The notes below the pieces were generated by a model, which did not search any database, was not told the DNA's origin, and saw only the letters and a program-made list of their open reading frames with translations. A DNA stretch of 40,191 bases from a virus, in IMG/VR virus record IMGVR_UViG_3300006931_000018, positions 1 to 40,191 of that record; one strand, given 5' to 3'. Below are positions 32,298-38,174 of this stretch, piece after piece. Position 1 is the stretch's first letter. Each line of letters starts with the position of its first letter. Position numbers and translations under genes: made by a program.

Positions 32298-32355
32298 TTT
32301 ATTTTCGCATTAGATGATAATTAGTCTGCTAATGCAAGCCAACCAACAGAATAAA
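32298..32355. promoter_or_regulatory. Second operator-like site flanking the leftward promoter
   Basis: TTTATTTTC (32298-32306) and CAGAATAAA (32347-32355) are the same half-sites as in the operator at 32930-32953, but here 40 bp apart. Between them lies a second inverted repeat, GCATTAG (32307-32313) with CTAATGC (32329-32335). The gap 32272-32364 has no other gene. Confidence 0.55.
32309..32337 (-). promoter_or_regulatory. Candidate leftward promoter for the minus early operon
   Basis: On the minus strand, TTGCAT (32337-32332) lies 17 bp before TCTAAT (32314-32309). It overlaps the GCATTAG/CTAATGC inverted repeat, so it could be repressed. The distance to the first minus gene fits a short leader. 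Confidence 0.5.
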
Positions 32356-32364
32356 ACCCAACAA

Positions 32365-32631
32365 TTACGGCCAAGGGCGATTCAATGTACCCTGAGAACG
32401 GCGGGTAATGCGGGCCAAGCGCGGCTTTTTGGGAAGGCCTGCATCCCGGTTAATCAAGGCTGGCTTCTCTGCCGCCTCAAAGAGCGCGCGGTAAACGCCA
32501 AGGATGCCGGCTTTCCGCTCATAGCCTTCCCCCTGGCAAACAATCTCCCCGTTGCCGGCCTTCACATGCCAATAGAATTTCCCTGCATCGTTCTGACCAT
32601 ATTCGAATTTTAGCCTGCGGTGGGTTTTCAT
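32365..32631 (-). CDS. DUF1508 (YegP-like) protein
   Basis: It encodes 88 residues. KFEYGQNDAGKFYWHVKAGN, then GEIVCQGEGYERKAGILGVY, match the FxFYWRLKAxNGExI...GYxxKA signature of DUF1508/YegP, a small family whose role is not settled. It lies 9 bases after the HTH regulator's stop and is probably co-transcribed with it. Confidence 0.85.
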   Translation of the reverse strand: MKTHRRLKFEYGQNDAGKFYWHVKAGNGEIVCQGEGYERKAGILGVYRALFEAAEKPALINRDAGLPKKPRLARITRRSQGTLNRPWP

Positions 32632-32640
32632 GGAATTGGA

Positions 32641-32904
32641 TTAGGCGGCTTTGCGCCGGCTGCGGTGCTTACGATGGCGCTTTCCTAAATCGCTGCGGGT
32701 TTTGCGTGGTGTGGGTGCGGGGTTCTTTTTCCATTCCGCTGCAACCATCCGAAATTGTTCGATCCGCTTTTGCGGCCATAGGCACAATTCGCCCAGCTTC
32801 ACAAAGGTCCAGCTTACTCCCATTTTCCTTGCCAGTTCCGCACGCGACATTGGCGGGATCAGCGCCTCGCGCTCTGCCTTCAAGTTAAAAAACTTATGCT
32901 CCAT
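32641..32904 (-). CDS. Small HTH regulator, candidate repressor
   Basis: It encodes 87 residues. A helix-turn-helix is visible at ~18-44 (PMSRAELARKMGVSWTFVKL). The C-terminus is very basic (KTRSDLGKRHRKHRSRRKAA). It is divergent from the gene at 32966 across a promoter with an inverted repeat, the usual place of a phage repressor. It would bind DNA and control both directions. No Shine-Dalgarno. No ligand or dimerisation domain can be identified. Confidence 0.65.
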   Translation of the reverse strand: MEHKFFNLKAEREALIPPMSRAELARKMGVSWTFVKLGELCLWPQKRIEQFRMVAAEWKKNPAPTPRKTRSDLGKRHRKHRSRRKAA

Positions 32905-32924
32905 GTGGGCAAAGCAAGAACCCC

Positions 32925-32953
32925 TTGACTTTATTTTGCAATCTCAGAATAAA
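32925..32953 (+). promoter_or_regulatory. Rightward promoter with overlapping operator
   Basis: TTGACT (32925-32930) lies 17 bp before AATAAA (32948-32953). An inverted repeat, TTTATTTTG (32930-32938) and CAGAATAAA (32945-32953) with 8 of 9 bases matching, covers the promoter. The ATG at 32966 is only 13 bases beyond the -10, so the mRNA may be leaderless or nearly so. Confidence 0.65.
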
Positions 32954-32965
32954 ACCGCCTATCGC

Positions 32966-33511
32966 ATGGGCGCTCCAGCTTCCAATTACGGCGAACGTTT
33001 CGTCATGGCGGTAAGGGAATACCTTACTCAGAATGGGTTAAAATCCCTAGGACAGATCAATGCGAAGATTCTCGCCGACCTTGCCCAGCGTTTCTACGAA
33101 AAGGATGCGGCGGCGAATAAAACCAAGCGTCGCCACGAGATCGAACAGGAATGGATCGCCTCCCTGGAGACCGATCCGACCTTTGCCGGGATCGACATCA
33201 AGCGGGAACTTGGGAAATGCCAATTTTGGTGCAAGGAGAGGCGTTTCATCTGCACCCGGGCGCGGTTTTCCAATTGGCTTTTGAGGGCCGATAAGACGGT
33301 CGGATTCACCTATGACGGCGCTTCTTCCAGGCCGAAGCCAATTGAGCCCGCAAGGCCCGTTCTTGCGCCAGAGAAGCCCGTTCCTGGGTGGCCCCTCATT
33401 CTCCGCAACCAAGTCACCGGAATTGCGGAGGATAAGATCGATGTCTTCTGCGCCTCCGACTGGCACGAACTTCCAGCCCAGGTCCGAGAACTGATTGTTC
33501 AATTCGCATGA
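32966..33511 (+). CDS. Putative early DNA-replication or regulatory protein
   Basis: It encodes 181 residues from ATG 32966. It has a helical N-terminus (SNYGERFVMAVREYLTQNGL) and a segment seen in other phage proteins: IDIKRELGKCQFWCKERR followed by ARFSNWLLRAD. I have seen this type near phage replication genes, but the function is not known to me. First gene behind the rightward promoter. It overlaps the next gene (ATGA). Confidence 0.62.
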   Translation: MGAPASNYGERFVMAVREYLTQNGLKSLGQINAKILADLAQRFYEKDAAANKTKRRHEIEQEWIASLETDPTFAGIDIKRELGKCQFWCKERRFICTRARFSNWLLRADKTVGFTYDGASSRPKPIEPARPVLAPEKPVPGWPLILRNQVTGIAEDKIDVFCASDWHELPAQVRELIVQFA

Positions 33512-33633
33512 CAACCCTTTCCCTTTTTCTCCTGTCCTTGGGTGTGTTCCTCGCGGGGCTGGCCAAATTCATCGAAGTTGTCTTCCGCCGCCATCGCCAC
33601 CGCCCCGACAACAAAGACCTTTTCCAGAAATGA
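33508..33633 (+). CDS. 41-residue membrane peptide
   Basis: The ATG overlaps the previous stop (ATGA), and its own stop overlaps the next ATG (ATGA). It encodes a hydrophobic N-terminus (MTTLSLFLLSLGVFLAGLAK) and an Arg/His-rich tail (FRRHRHRPDNK). It is probably membrane-inserted with the basic tail in the cytoplasm. Two overlaps support it. Confidence 0.6.
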   Translation: MTTLSLFLLSLGVFLAGLAKFIEVVFRRHRHRPDNKDLFQK

Positions 33634-33788
33634 CCTTCGACCGCATCATCTCCCTCATCTCCACCGTGGCCCTGGCCTACTTCGCCTTCGGCACCTGGCG
33701 GATCGACCGCACGCTCTGCCAACTGAAGGCCGACATTGCCGAGATTAAAGATATCATGAAGGCCTTGAGGGAAGACCCTGACCAATGA
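33630..33788 (+). CDS. 52-residue single-pass membrane protein
   Basis: The start is ATG 33630; a longer upstream frame is not used because the previous gene's stop overlaps here. One hydrophobic helix (IISLISTVALAYFAFGTWRI) is followed by a charged helix (LKADIAEIKDIMKALREDPD). It may pair with the previous gene, like small phage envelope proteins. Function unknown. Confidence 0.6.
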   Translation: MTFDRIISLISTVALAYFAFGTWRIDRTLCQLKADIAEIKDIMKALREDPDQ

Positions 33789-33841
33789 CGCTTTAGGAGG
33801 TGGTATTCCATCGAAACCCAACACAATGGTTTAGTCCATTG

Positions 33842-33872
33842 CCCGTGATTCCGTCCGATCCGGTTTCACGGG
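33842..33872. repeat. 7-bp inverted repeat
   Basis: CCCGTGA (33842-33848) and TCACGGG (33866-33872) pair perfectly across 17 bases. It is eight bases upstream of the 17-bp palindrome. No T-tract follows, so a terminator is unlikely. Confidence 0.55.
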
Positions 33873-33879
33873 CCGATTC

Positions 33880-33896
33880 TACATTACCGTAATGTA
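33880..33896. promoter_or_regulatory. 17-bp perfect palindrome
   Basis: TACATTAC-C-GTAATGTA reads the same on both strands around one central base. AT-rich, in the gene-free gap, it could be an operator or part of an origin. Confidence 0.5.
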
Positions 33897-34057
33897 ACTC
33901 CGTCCTTGACGCCCCAACCTCTGGTTCCCCATACCCCTCCAGTGTGTTCCCAACGGGAACGCTCGCACGGGGCAGCGTAGCGACCCGTCGGTCTGCTTTA
34001 GCTGACCGCATCCTTCTTTCGGCATTCGTACACCTCAAGTGACCCAACTCCGCCCCT

Positions 34058-34083
34058 GTCCTTCGTCCTTCGTCCTTCGTCCT
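34058..34083. repeat. (GTCCTTC) tandem repeat
   Basis: Three full 7-bp units and a partial fourth (GTCCT). On the other strand it reads GAAGGAC. This repeat class is frequent between genes in some bacterial chromosomes, so it may come from a host. Confidence 0.75.
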
Positions 34084-34167
34084 GAAAGACGGATGCGACC
34101 CCGAAGGGCGCAAGCCCTGAGCGGGTGCCAAGGAGGAGCGCAGCGACGACGCTGGCGAAGTCAGGAC
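34079..34167 (+). ncRNA. Candidate structured RNA
   Basis: GTCCTGA (34079-34085) and TCAGGAC (34161-34167) can close an 89-nt domain. Inside is GGGC-GCAA-GCCC (34106-34117), a hairpin with a GNRA tetraloop, and AGCG/CGCT pairing (34137-34153 region). It ends ~50 bases before the gene at 34217. No known RNA family is recognised. The strand is chosen by the GNRA loop; the structure could also be DNA-based. Confidence 0.4.
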
Positions 34168-34216
34168 TCCCGTTTTCTCCTTGCGGCCACGAGTTGGCAA
34201 ACCTCATACCTTCCGC

Positions 34217-34660
34217 ATGAACCCTCAACGCAAGGTTGACGGACGCACTCTCATTAACGACGTTATCGCTTCCGCTCTCGGCGCTAAAACTTTCACTCAG
34301 GCCACGCGCGCCATCTCAGACCAAGAACGCGAATCCCTCTCTCGCGCAATACGCATGGACGTAGACCAATGGCGCTCCGAATTCGCCGCCAAACTCCGTG
34401 AAACCGGCTCTGCCCTCCTCGCCGACCTTCACGCCCGCAAAGACGAACTCAAAGCCGGCGAATTAGCCTACTCCCTCGCTGTCTGCGTCGACAAGGCCGC
34501 AACCCTTGAAGGTCGTTCCCAGCTCCAAGCCTCAGCAGTTAACATCCAAGTAAACAACTTCGGCTCTTCCTCAAAAGCTTCTCTCTTAGATCAGCTTTCT
34601 GGTGCATCAACACATATGAATGGACTGATTCAACTGCCACCAGAAGCAAAAACCGTATGA
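34217..34660 (+). CDS. Small helical protein, small-terminase-like in pattern
   Basis: It encodes 147 residues from ATG 34217. The body is helical (LSRAIRMDVDQWRSEFAAKL) and has LKAGELAYSLAVCVDKAATL, which resembles the 'DKAxxLxG' segment of phage proteins often annotated as small terminase or HTH proteins. The C-terminus is polar. It is not adjacent to the large terminase. The role is uncertain. Confidence 0.55.
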   Translation: MNPQRKVDGRTLINDVIASALGAKTFTQATRAISDQERESLSRAIRMDVDQWRSEFAAKLRETGSALLADLHARKDELKAGELAYSLAVCVDKAATLEGRSQLQASAVNIQVNNFGSSSKASLLDQLSGASTHMNGLIQLPPEAKTV

Positions 34661-35232
34661 GTTGGCACGTAGATGAGACCAAGCTAGCCTTAGCTAAGTT
34701 ACGCAAGGTCATGAAGAAGTACAAGAGAGCAAGACACGCAGCAGCAGCTGCAATTAAGCTGCATGAAGAGGTAACTGAGCTGGTCAGGCCTTACTGCCAA
34801 GCAAGTGAGTTGCTGTGCAAGCCTTGCTCCTGCGCTGGTCGGCTACCGGGGGCGGGGGGGGTCTGCGCTGCTGGCCGGCCTGTAATGGAGAACTCATTCA
34901 CCGTTTCAGGTACAAATAACCAGTGCTTCACTGAGCCAGAGAAAATAACTGTATTCCGTGAAGTGCAGGAGATGTTGGCTGAAATGGCTGAAGCGGTGAA
35001 GGTGGCTGATCCGGAGTGGCCGAAGGAGTGCGAGGTGGTGGTGATGGGGGAGTGCCCTAATCCGAGGCTGCTGGTGGGTAATCTGTGGGTGGAAGGGCGG
35101 AAGGGGTTGCCGGTGGCCGTGTGGAAGGGGTGGAGGCCGGCGAAGGCTGGGGTGGTGGTGAAGTGTGAGCTAGAGAGGGGTGGGCGAGAGGCGTTGTACC
35201 GGCAGGTGGTGGAGATGCCGAGGGTGCCGTAG
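34657..35232 (+). CDS. Hypothetical protein with changed composition midway
   Basis: It encodes 191 residues; the ATG overlaps the previous stop (ATGA). The first ~50 residues are basic and helical (LALAKLRKVMKKYKRARHAA). Residues ~45-75 are Cys/Gly-rich and include a G-tract in the DNA. The rest is beta-like with many Val and Gly (KECEVVVMGECPNPRLLVGN). The second half is strongly G-rich on the plus strand. No family is recognised. Confidence 0.5.
   Translation: MSWHVDETKLALAKLRKVMKKYKRARHAAAAAIKLHEEVTELVRPYCQASELLCKPCSCAGRLPGAGGVCAAGRPVMENSFTVSGTNNQCFTEPEKITVFREVQEMLAEMAEAVKVADPEWPKECEVVVMGECPNPRLLVGNLWVEGRKGLPVAVWKGWRPAKAGVVVKCELERGGREALYRQVVEMPRVP
34848..34861 (+). other. G-tract
   Basis: Five G, one C and eight G in a row, inside the gene at 34657. 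It marks the point after which the plus strand turns G-rich. Possible slippage or assembly-error site. Confidence 0.7.
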
Positions 35233-35275
35233 CGGGCAGTTTCTGTGGGATTTTGGGGTGGCGGGTGCGGTTCAT

Positions 35276-35407
35276 TTATAGCAGCCTCATGAGGGATTTG
35301 GCTGTAAGCCAGAAAATGATGGAAATGCTGGCGAGCCCAAGAACCATGAAGAAAAAGCTGCCCACGATGATGAGGCAGGCGACGAGATTGGCGCAGGCGC
35401 GTTTCAT
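35276..35407 (-). CDS. 43-residue membrane peptide
   Basis: The ATG at 35407 overlaps the stop of the GT-FkbM gene (ATGA). It encodes a Lys/Arg/Cys N-terminus (MKRACANLVACLIIVGSFFF) and a second hydrophobic stretch (LGLASISIIFWLTAKS). One or two membrane helices are likely. The overlap and the clear hydrophobic pattern support it. It may work with the glycosyltransferase fusion. Confidence 0.6.
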   Translation of the reverse strand: MKRACANLVACLIIVGSFFFMVLGLASISIIFWLTAKSLMRLL

Positions 35408-36765
35408 AGCTTCAGGAATTTGAGGATGCCGCGATGAGTGGAGTGGATGGCCTGGGAGTAAAGGGTGAAGCCGTGGGATTTGAGAAGGTCGGTGATGGCG
35501 ATGCGATGGGAGTCGGCGTGGAATTCGAGCACGATGGCCTTGAATGCAGAAAGGCGGTTTGTGTCAGCGAGACGTTGGAGGATGAGGGGTTCAGCGCCTT
35601 CGGCATCGATTTTGAGAATGTCCGCGGAAGGAAGTTCGACTGCATCTAGGCATTGGACGGATATAGATGTTTTACCGAGTTTTAGGTCGTCGCGAAGGAC
35701 CGTGGTGTGTTCGCCGCAGTTGAAACCGCAGGGGTAGAGATCGATATAGCCTGATTTATCTGAAACGGCCTGTTGATAAATGCTCGGGACATTGTGGCAA
35801 TTTTGAATCGATTGAACCGTTCCGCGAAGAAGCCCAAAGTTGGATGGATTGGGTTCGTAGCAATGGATGGTTGCTCCAGGCCAGCGTTGAAAAGCCCAGC
35901 GGGCGAAGGCCCCGATGTTGGCTCCGATGTCGAGAATTGTCGGCGGCTCTGCTGGGTCGAACGCGATGTCGTAACAACCCTCGAGGACATCGCGGCAATG
36001 GTCGGCAGAAAGGCCGGGCCTGATGTAATCGGCAGGCCAGAGCGGCTCTCCATCGCGCAGGACCGAGAAAGCGGTTTTAGGGGCATCAGCGGGGTCAGAA
36101 ACCGGCTCTGCAAGCGGCTCCTGCAACTCCAGCGGGAAGTCGATGGCGCCAGCATGGGGAATAAGGAGCTGGGTATCGACGTGGACCGGAAAACCGGAGA
36201 CCTGGGCAAGGCGAATGAAGCCGTAGTCTTCTCCGAGGTAATTGCCGTCGACGATTTCGAATGGGAAAAGCTGATGATAGGCGGTTGGAGCTGATTCGCC
36301 TTCATTCATGAGGGTGTAGGCCCTTTCTGGCGTATCAGAGATTATCTTACGGAAGACGTGGGTCTTGATCTTGGAGAAACCGATGGCACACCGCGACACG
36401 ACTTCTAGGCCTGTTTTTGGATCGGGGACATTGCCCGCGATTCGCTGGACGTTGAAATGGGTCTTGGGGTCTTTCTTCGCGTAGAAGCCGCAGACAATAT
36501 CGGGCTCGGCATGGCTGATTAGCCGGTGAAACATGGCGAGATTTGGCTTTAGATCGATGTCCCACATAATCAGCTCATCGAAGCCGTATTTCAGGGCGTA
36601 ATCGGCCATCTGGTCCCGCGCCCAGTTGATGCCGCCTGTCTGACAATACATGAATCCAAGCGTGATTCCTTGGGTTCGTGGAGCGGTGAGCAGTTCAACG
36701 AGCGCCTTCATGTACGCGGCTGGAAAGCTGCCTATGACAGGGCTACTAATCAGGATTTTACGCAT
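35404..36765 (-). CDS. Glycosyltransferase - FkbM methyltransferase fusion
   Basis: It encodes 453 residues from ATG 36765; a TTG 39 bases upstream is weaker. Residues ~1-215 are a glycosyltransferase-like domain with a DxD motif (MWDID, D69 and D71) and Asp/His-rich loops (GEDYGFIRLAQVSGFPVHVD). Residues ~245-453 are an FkbM-type methyltransferase with a SAM-binding loop (ILDIGANIGAFARW, 277-290) and KIDAEGAE (~385). It would transfer a sugar and methylate a glycan. The substrate could be virion, host surface or DNA; not determined. Confidence 0.83.
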   Translation of the reverse strand: MRKILISSPVIGSFPAAYMKALVELLTAPRTQGITLGFMYCQTGGINWARDQMADYALKYGFDELIMWDIDLKPNLAMFHRLISHAEPDIVCGFYAKKDPKTHFNVQRIAGNVPDPKTGLEVVSRCAIGFSKIKTHVFRKIISDTPERAYTLMNEGESAPTAYHQLFPFEIVDGNYLGEDYGFIRLAQVSGFPVHVDTQLLIPHAGAIDFPLELQEPLAEPVSDPADAPKTAFSVLRDGEPLWPADYIRPGLSADHCRDVLEGCYDIAFDPAEPPTILDIGANIGAFARWAFQRWPGATIHCYEPNPSNFGLLRGTVQSIQNCHNVPSIYQQAVSDKSGYIDLYPCGFNCGEHTTVLRDDLKLGKTSISVQCLDAVELPSADILKIDAEGAEPLILQRLADTNRLSAFKAIVLEFHADSHRIAITDLLKSHGFTLYSQAIHSTHRGILKFLKL

Positions 36766-36769
36766 GAGT

Positions 36770-36898
36770 TCAGTGCTTGAGAAGGTATGGAACAAGTATC
36801 GCAATCAAAGAAATTATGATTGCCAGAATCGAGATTAGGTCGGTGTCCGGCATTCCTGCGTCTTCAAATCGCCGCCACAGGTATTTTATTTTACGCAT
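36770..36898 (-). CDS. 42-residue membrane peptide
   Basis: The ATG overlaps the upstream stop (TAATG) and the stop lies 4 bases before the GT-FkbM ATG. It encodes a basic N-terminus (MRKIKYLWRRFEDAGMPDTD) and one hydrophobic helix (LISILAIIISLIAILVPYLL). Clear single-pass membrane pattern. Confidence 0.62.
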   Translation of the reverse strand: MRKIKYLWRRFEDAGMPDTDLISILAIIISLIAILVPYLLKH

Positions 36899-37119
36899 TA
36901 GATTGGTTTTTCGAAGATCAGACGGCCTTGTGCTGAAAGTTCCGAGGCGCAGAGGTGGTAGCCGTTGGCATAAAACTGATCCAGCAAGGGAAGTGTCGCC
37001 GCTATCGCATCGCCGAAAGAAAGGCCGTCAGCACCGTGAAGGCGATAAACGGCGTGGTGCTTGGACTCGCAGACAAATAGCAGTGCCGGTCCGCTTGGAG
37101 GCAGAGGTTCGCCACTCAT
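36898..37119 (-). CDS. Small protein, unknown function
   Basis: It encodes 73 residues with alpha/beta elements (FVCESKHHAVYRLHGADGLS, LLDQFYANGYHLCASELS). Overlaps both neighbours (ATGA upstream, TAATG downstream). No family is recognised. Confidence 0.58.
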   Translation of the reverse strand: MSGEPLPPSGPALLFVCESKHHAVYRLHGADGLSFGDAIAATLPLLDQFYANGYHLCASELSAQGRLIFEKPI

Positions 37120-37325
37120 GTCATGTGGGTGAGTCCGTGTTTACGCAGCACCTCATACTGCTCTTCGCAGGTGCGTTTTATCAGGGCACGCGAATCCAAT
37201 ACCTCTCGCAGGTCTTGGATGAAGTGCGGATATGGTGTCGGATCGCCGGGCTTCCAGCGGTTCGCATAGTCGATGATGCGGTCTTCGCGCCCTTTTAGAC
37301 TAATTGGGTGGTGATGGGATTCCAT
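37116..37325 (-). CDS. Small basic protein, unknown function
   Basis: It encodes 69 residues, rich in His, Arg and Lys (MESHHHPISLKGREDRIIDY, PHFIQDLREVLDSRALIKRT). Its stop overlaps the next start (ATGA). Family not recognised. Confidence 0.57.
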   Translation of the reverse strand: MESHHHPISLKGREDRIIDYANRWKPGDPTPYPHFIQDLREVLDSRALIKRTCEEQYEVLRKHGLTHMT

Positions 37326-37339
37326 TTAATTAATTCGCA

Positions 37340-37356
37340 GGCCAGATTGGCTGGCC
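37340..37356. repeat. 6-bp inverted repeat
   Basis: GGCCAG (37340-37345) and CTGGCC (37351-37356) pair across five bases. It lies in the 134-base gap between two minus-strand genes. No T-tract, so not a clear terminator. Confidence 0.45.
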
Positions 37357-37459
37357 GAGATGCCGGTGTGAGGTTGGACAATATGCCTCCTAATCGCCAA
37401 GCACGACGGATTGCATTAGTGTCCGGTGTGATTACGCGCGGCTCGTCACCGTGAGTATT

Positions 37460-37816
37460 TCATTCAGTTTCCGTCTGTGCCACCTGCCCGCGCACCGGGC
37501 TAGCTGCGAAATTAGCAAAGGCCAGCTTACGCATGTCTTCGAGATGTTTTTGCACCGCTGCCATGGCTCCCGCGCTGCCGGTTCCTTCGGTAGGGCGTAG
37601 GCCAACGCGCCAAAGTTCATCCATCAGCATTTGCGCTGCGTCGGTAGAAAGAGAAAACGCAGGCTCCGTGCGCAATCCCTCATCTAAGGGCAAGAGTTGT
37701 TTGACCTGAACTGGCTGCCAGACGCACGGGAGTTGACTTTCCCCTCTTGTGCGAACGTAGAAGTCGATTTCATCACCCTTCCAAACGGCGCGTTCGCAGA
37801 AAATATCGGTCTTCAT
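37460..37816 (-). CDS. Hypothetical phage protein, first of the 35-38 kb minus operon
   Basis: It encodes 118 residues from ATG 37816, with GAGA-like bases upstream; the longer frame to 37870 is less likely. Beta N-terminus (KTDIFCERAVWKGDEIDFYV) and helical C-terminus (AAQMLMDELWRVGLRPTEGT, MAAVQKHLEDMRKLAF). I have seen this pattern in phage early genes, but no function is known. Confidence 0.65.
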   Translation of the reverse strand: MKTDIFCERAVWKGDEIDFYVRTRGESQLPCVWQPVQVKQLLPLDEGLRTEPAFSLSTDAAQMLMDELWRVGLRPTEGTGSAGAMAAVQKHLEDMRKLAFANFAASPVRGQVAQTETE

Positions 37817-37957
37817 GTCGGCTTGTTCTCTTTCGCTAACCGAATTCTGGCAATTTCCGAATCGCGCCACAAATAAGCAAGTAGTTGTCCTAATAGCAGT
37901 GCTGCGGCATCTTTGAAGGCTTGAAACCGATCAGATCAACCCGTTTTCTGGCGAGAA

Positions 37958-38173
37958 ATGCCAAAGCTCATTTCGCTCGAAGAGCATAACGCATTCATTT
38001 TAGAGCAGATTAGAGACCCGCTTTTGAATGAACCGCGTAGGAATGGCCTGGAATGCCCTGCGTGCCATAAGGAACTCGTAGATGTGACCCCGGGATTGAT
38101 CCTATCGACAAATCCACCGAAAAAGAAAATCCGTTGCCCAACCTGTGGTTGGACTGGGTTGAGGCTGACTTGA
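37958..38173 (+). CDS. Zinc-ribbon protein upstream of terminase
   Basis: It encodes 71 residues with two Cys pairs (ECPACHKE and RCPTCGWTG) forming a zinc ribbon, a compact nucleic-acid or protein-binding module. A GGCGAG site lies before the ATG. One base separates its stop from the terminase gene. It might be a small terminase-region factor; its sequence does not look like a standard small terminase. Confidence 0.75.
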   Translation: MPKLISLEEHNAFILEQIRDPLLNEPRRNGLECPACHKELVDVTPGLILSTNPPKKKIRCPTCGWTGLRLT

Positions 38174-38174
38174 C

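Larger units (their letters stand above)
33789..34216. other. Non-coding, structured region
   Basis: No convincing gene lies in these ~430 bases. It holds an inverted repeat CCCGTGA/TCACGGG (33842-33872), a 17-bp palindrome (33880-33896), GTTCCC-aac-GGGAAC (33946-33960), ACGGG/CCCGT (33967-33988), a (GTCCTTC)n tract and a possible structured RNA (34079-34167). Frames on both strands look like shadows. It could be a regulatory RNA or origin region. Confidence 0.6.

Noticed and set aside
33793-34239. Several frames on both strands through the non-coding region.
   Set aside because: They read through the 7-bp tandem repeat and inverted repeats, have no good start context and no recognisable protein pattern.
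36766-36804. Upstream extension of the GT-FkbM gene from a TTG.
   Set aside because: The ATG at 36765 lies just after the stop of the small membrane gene, which is a better start.
37340-37356. Hairpin as a terminator for the 35-38 kb minus operon.
   Set aside because: It lacks a T-tract on either strand and lies between genes of the same operon.
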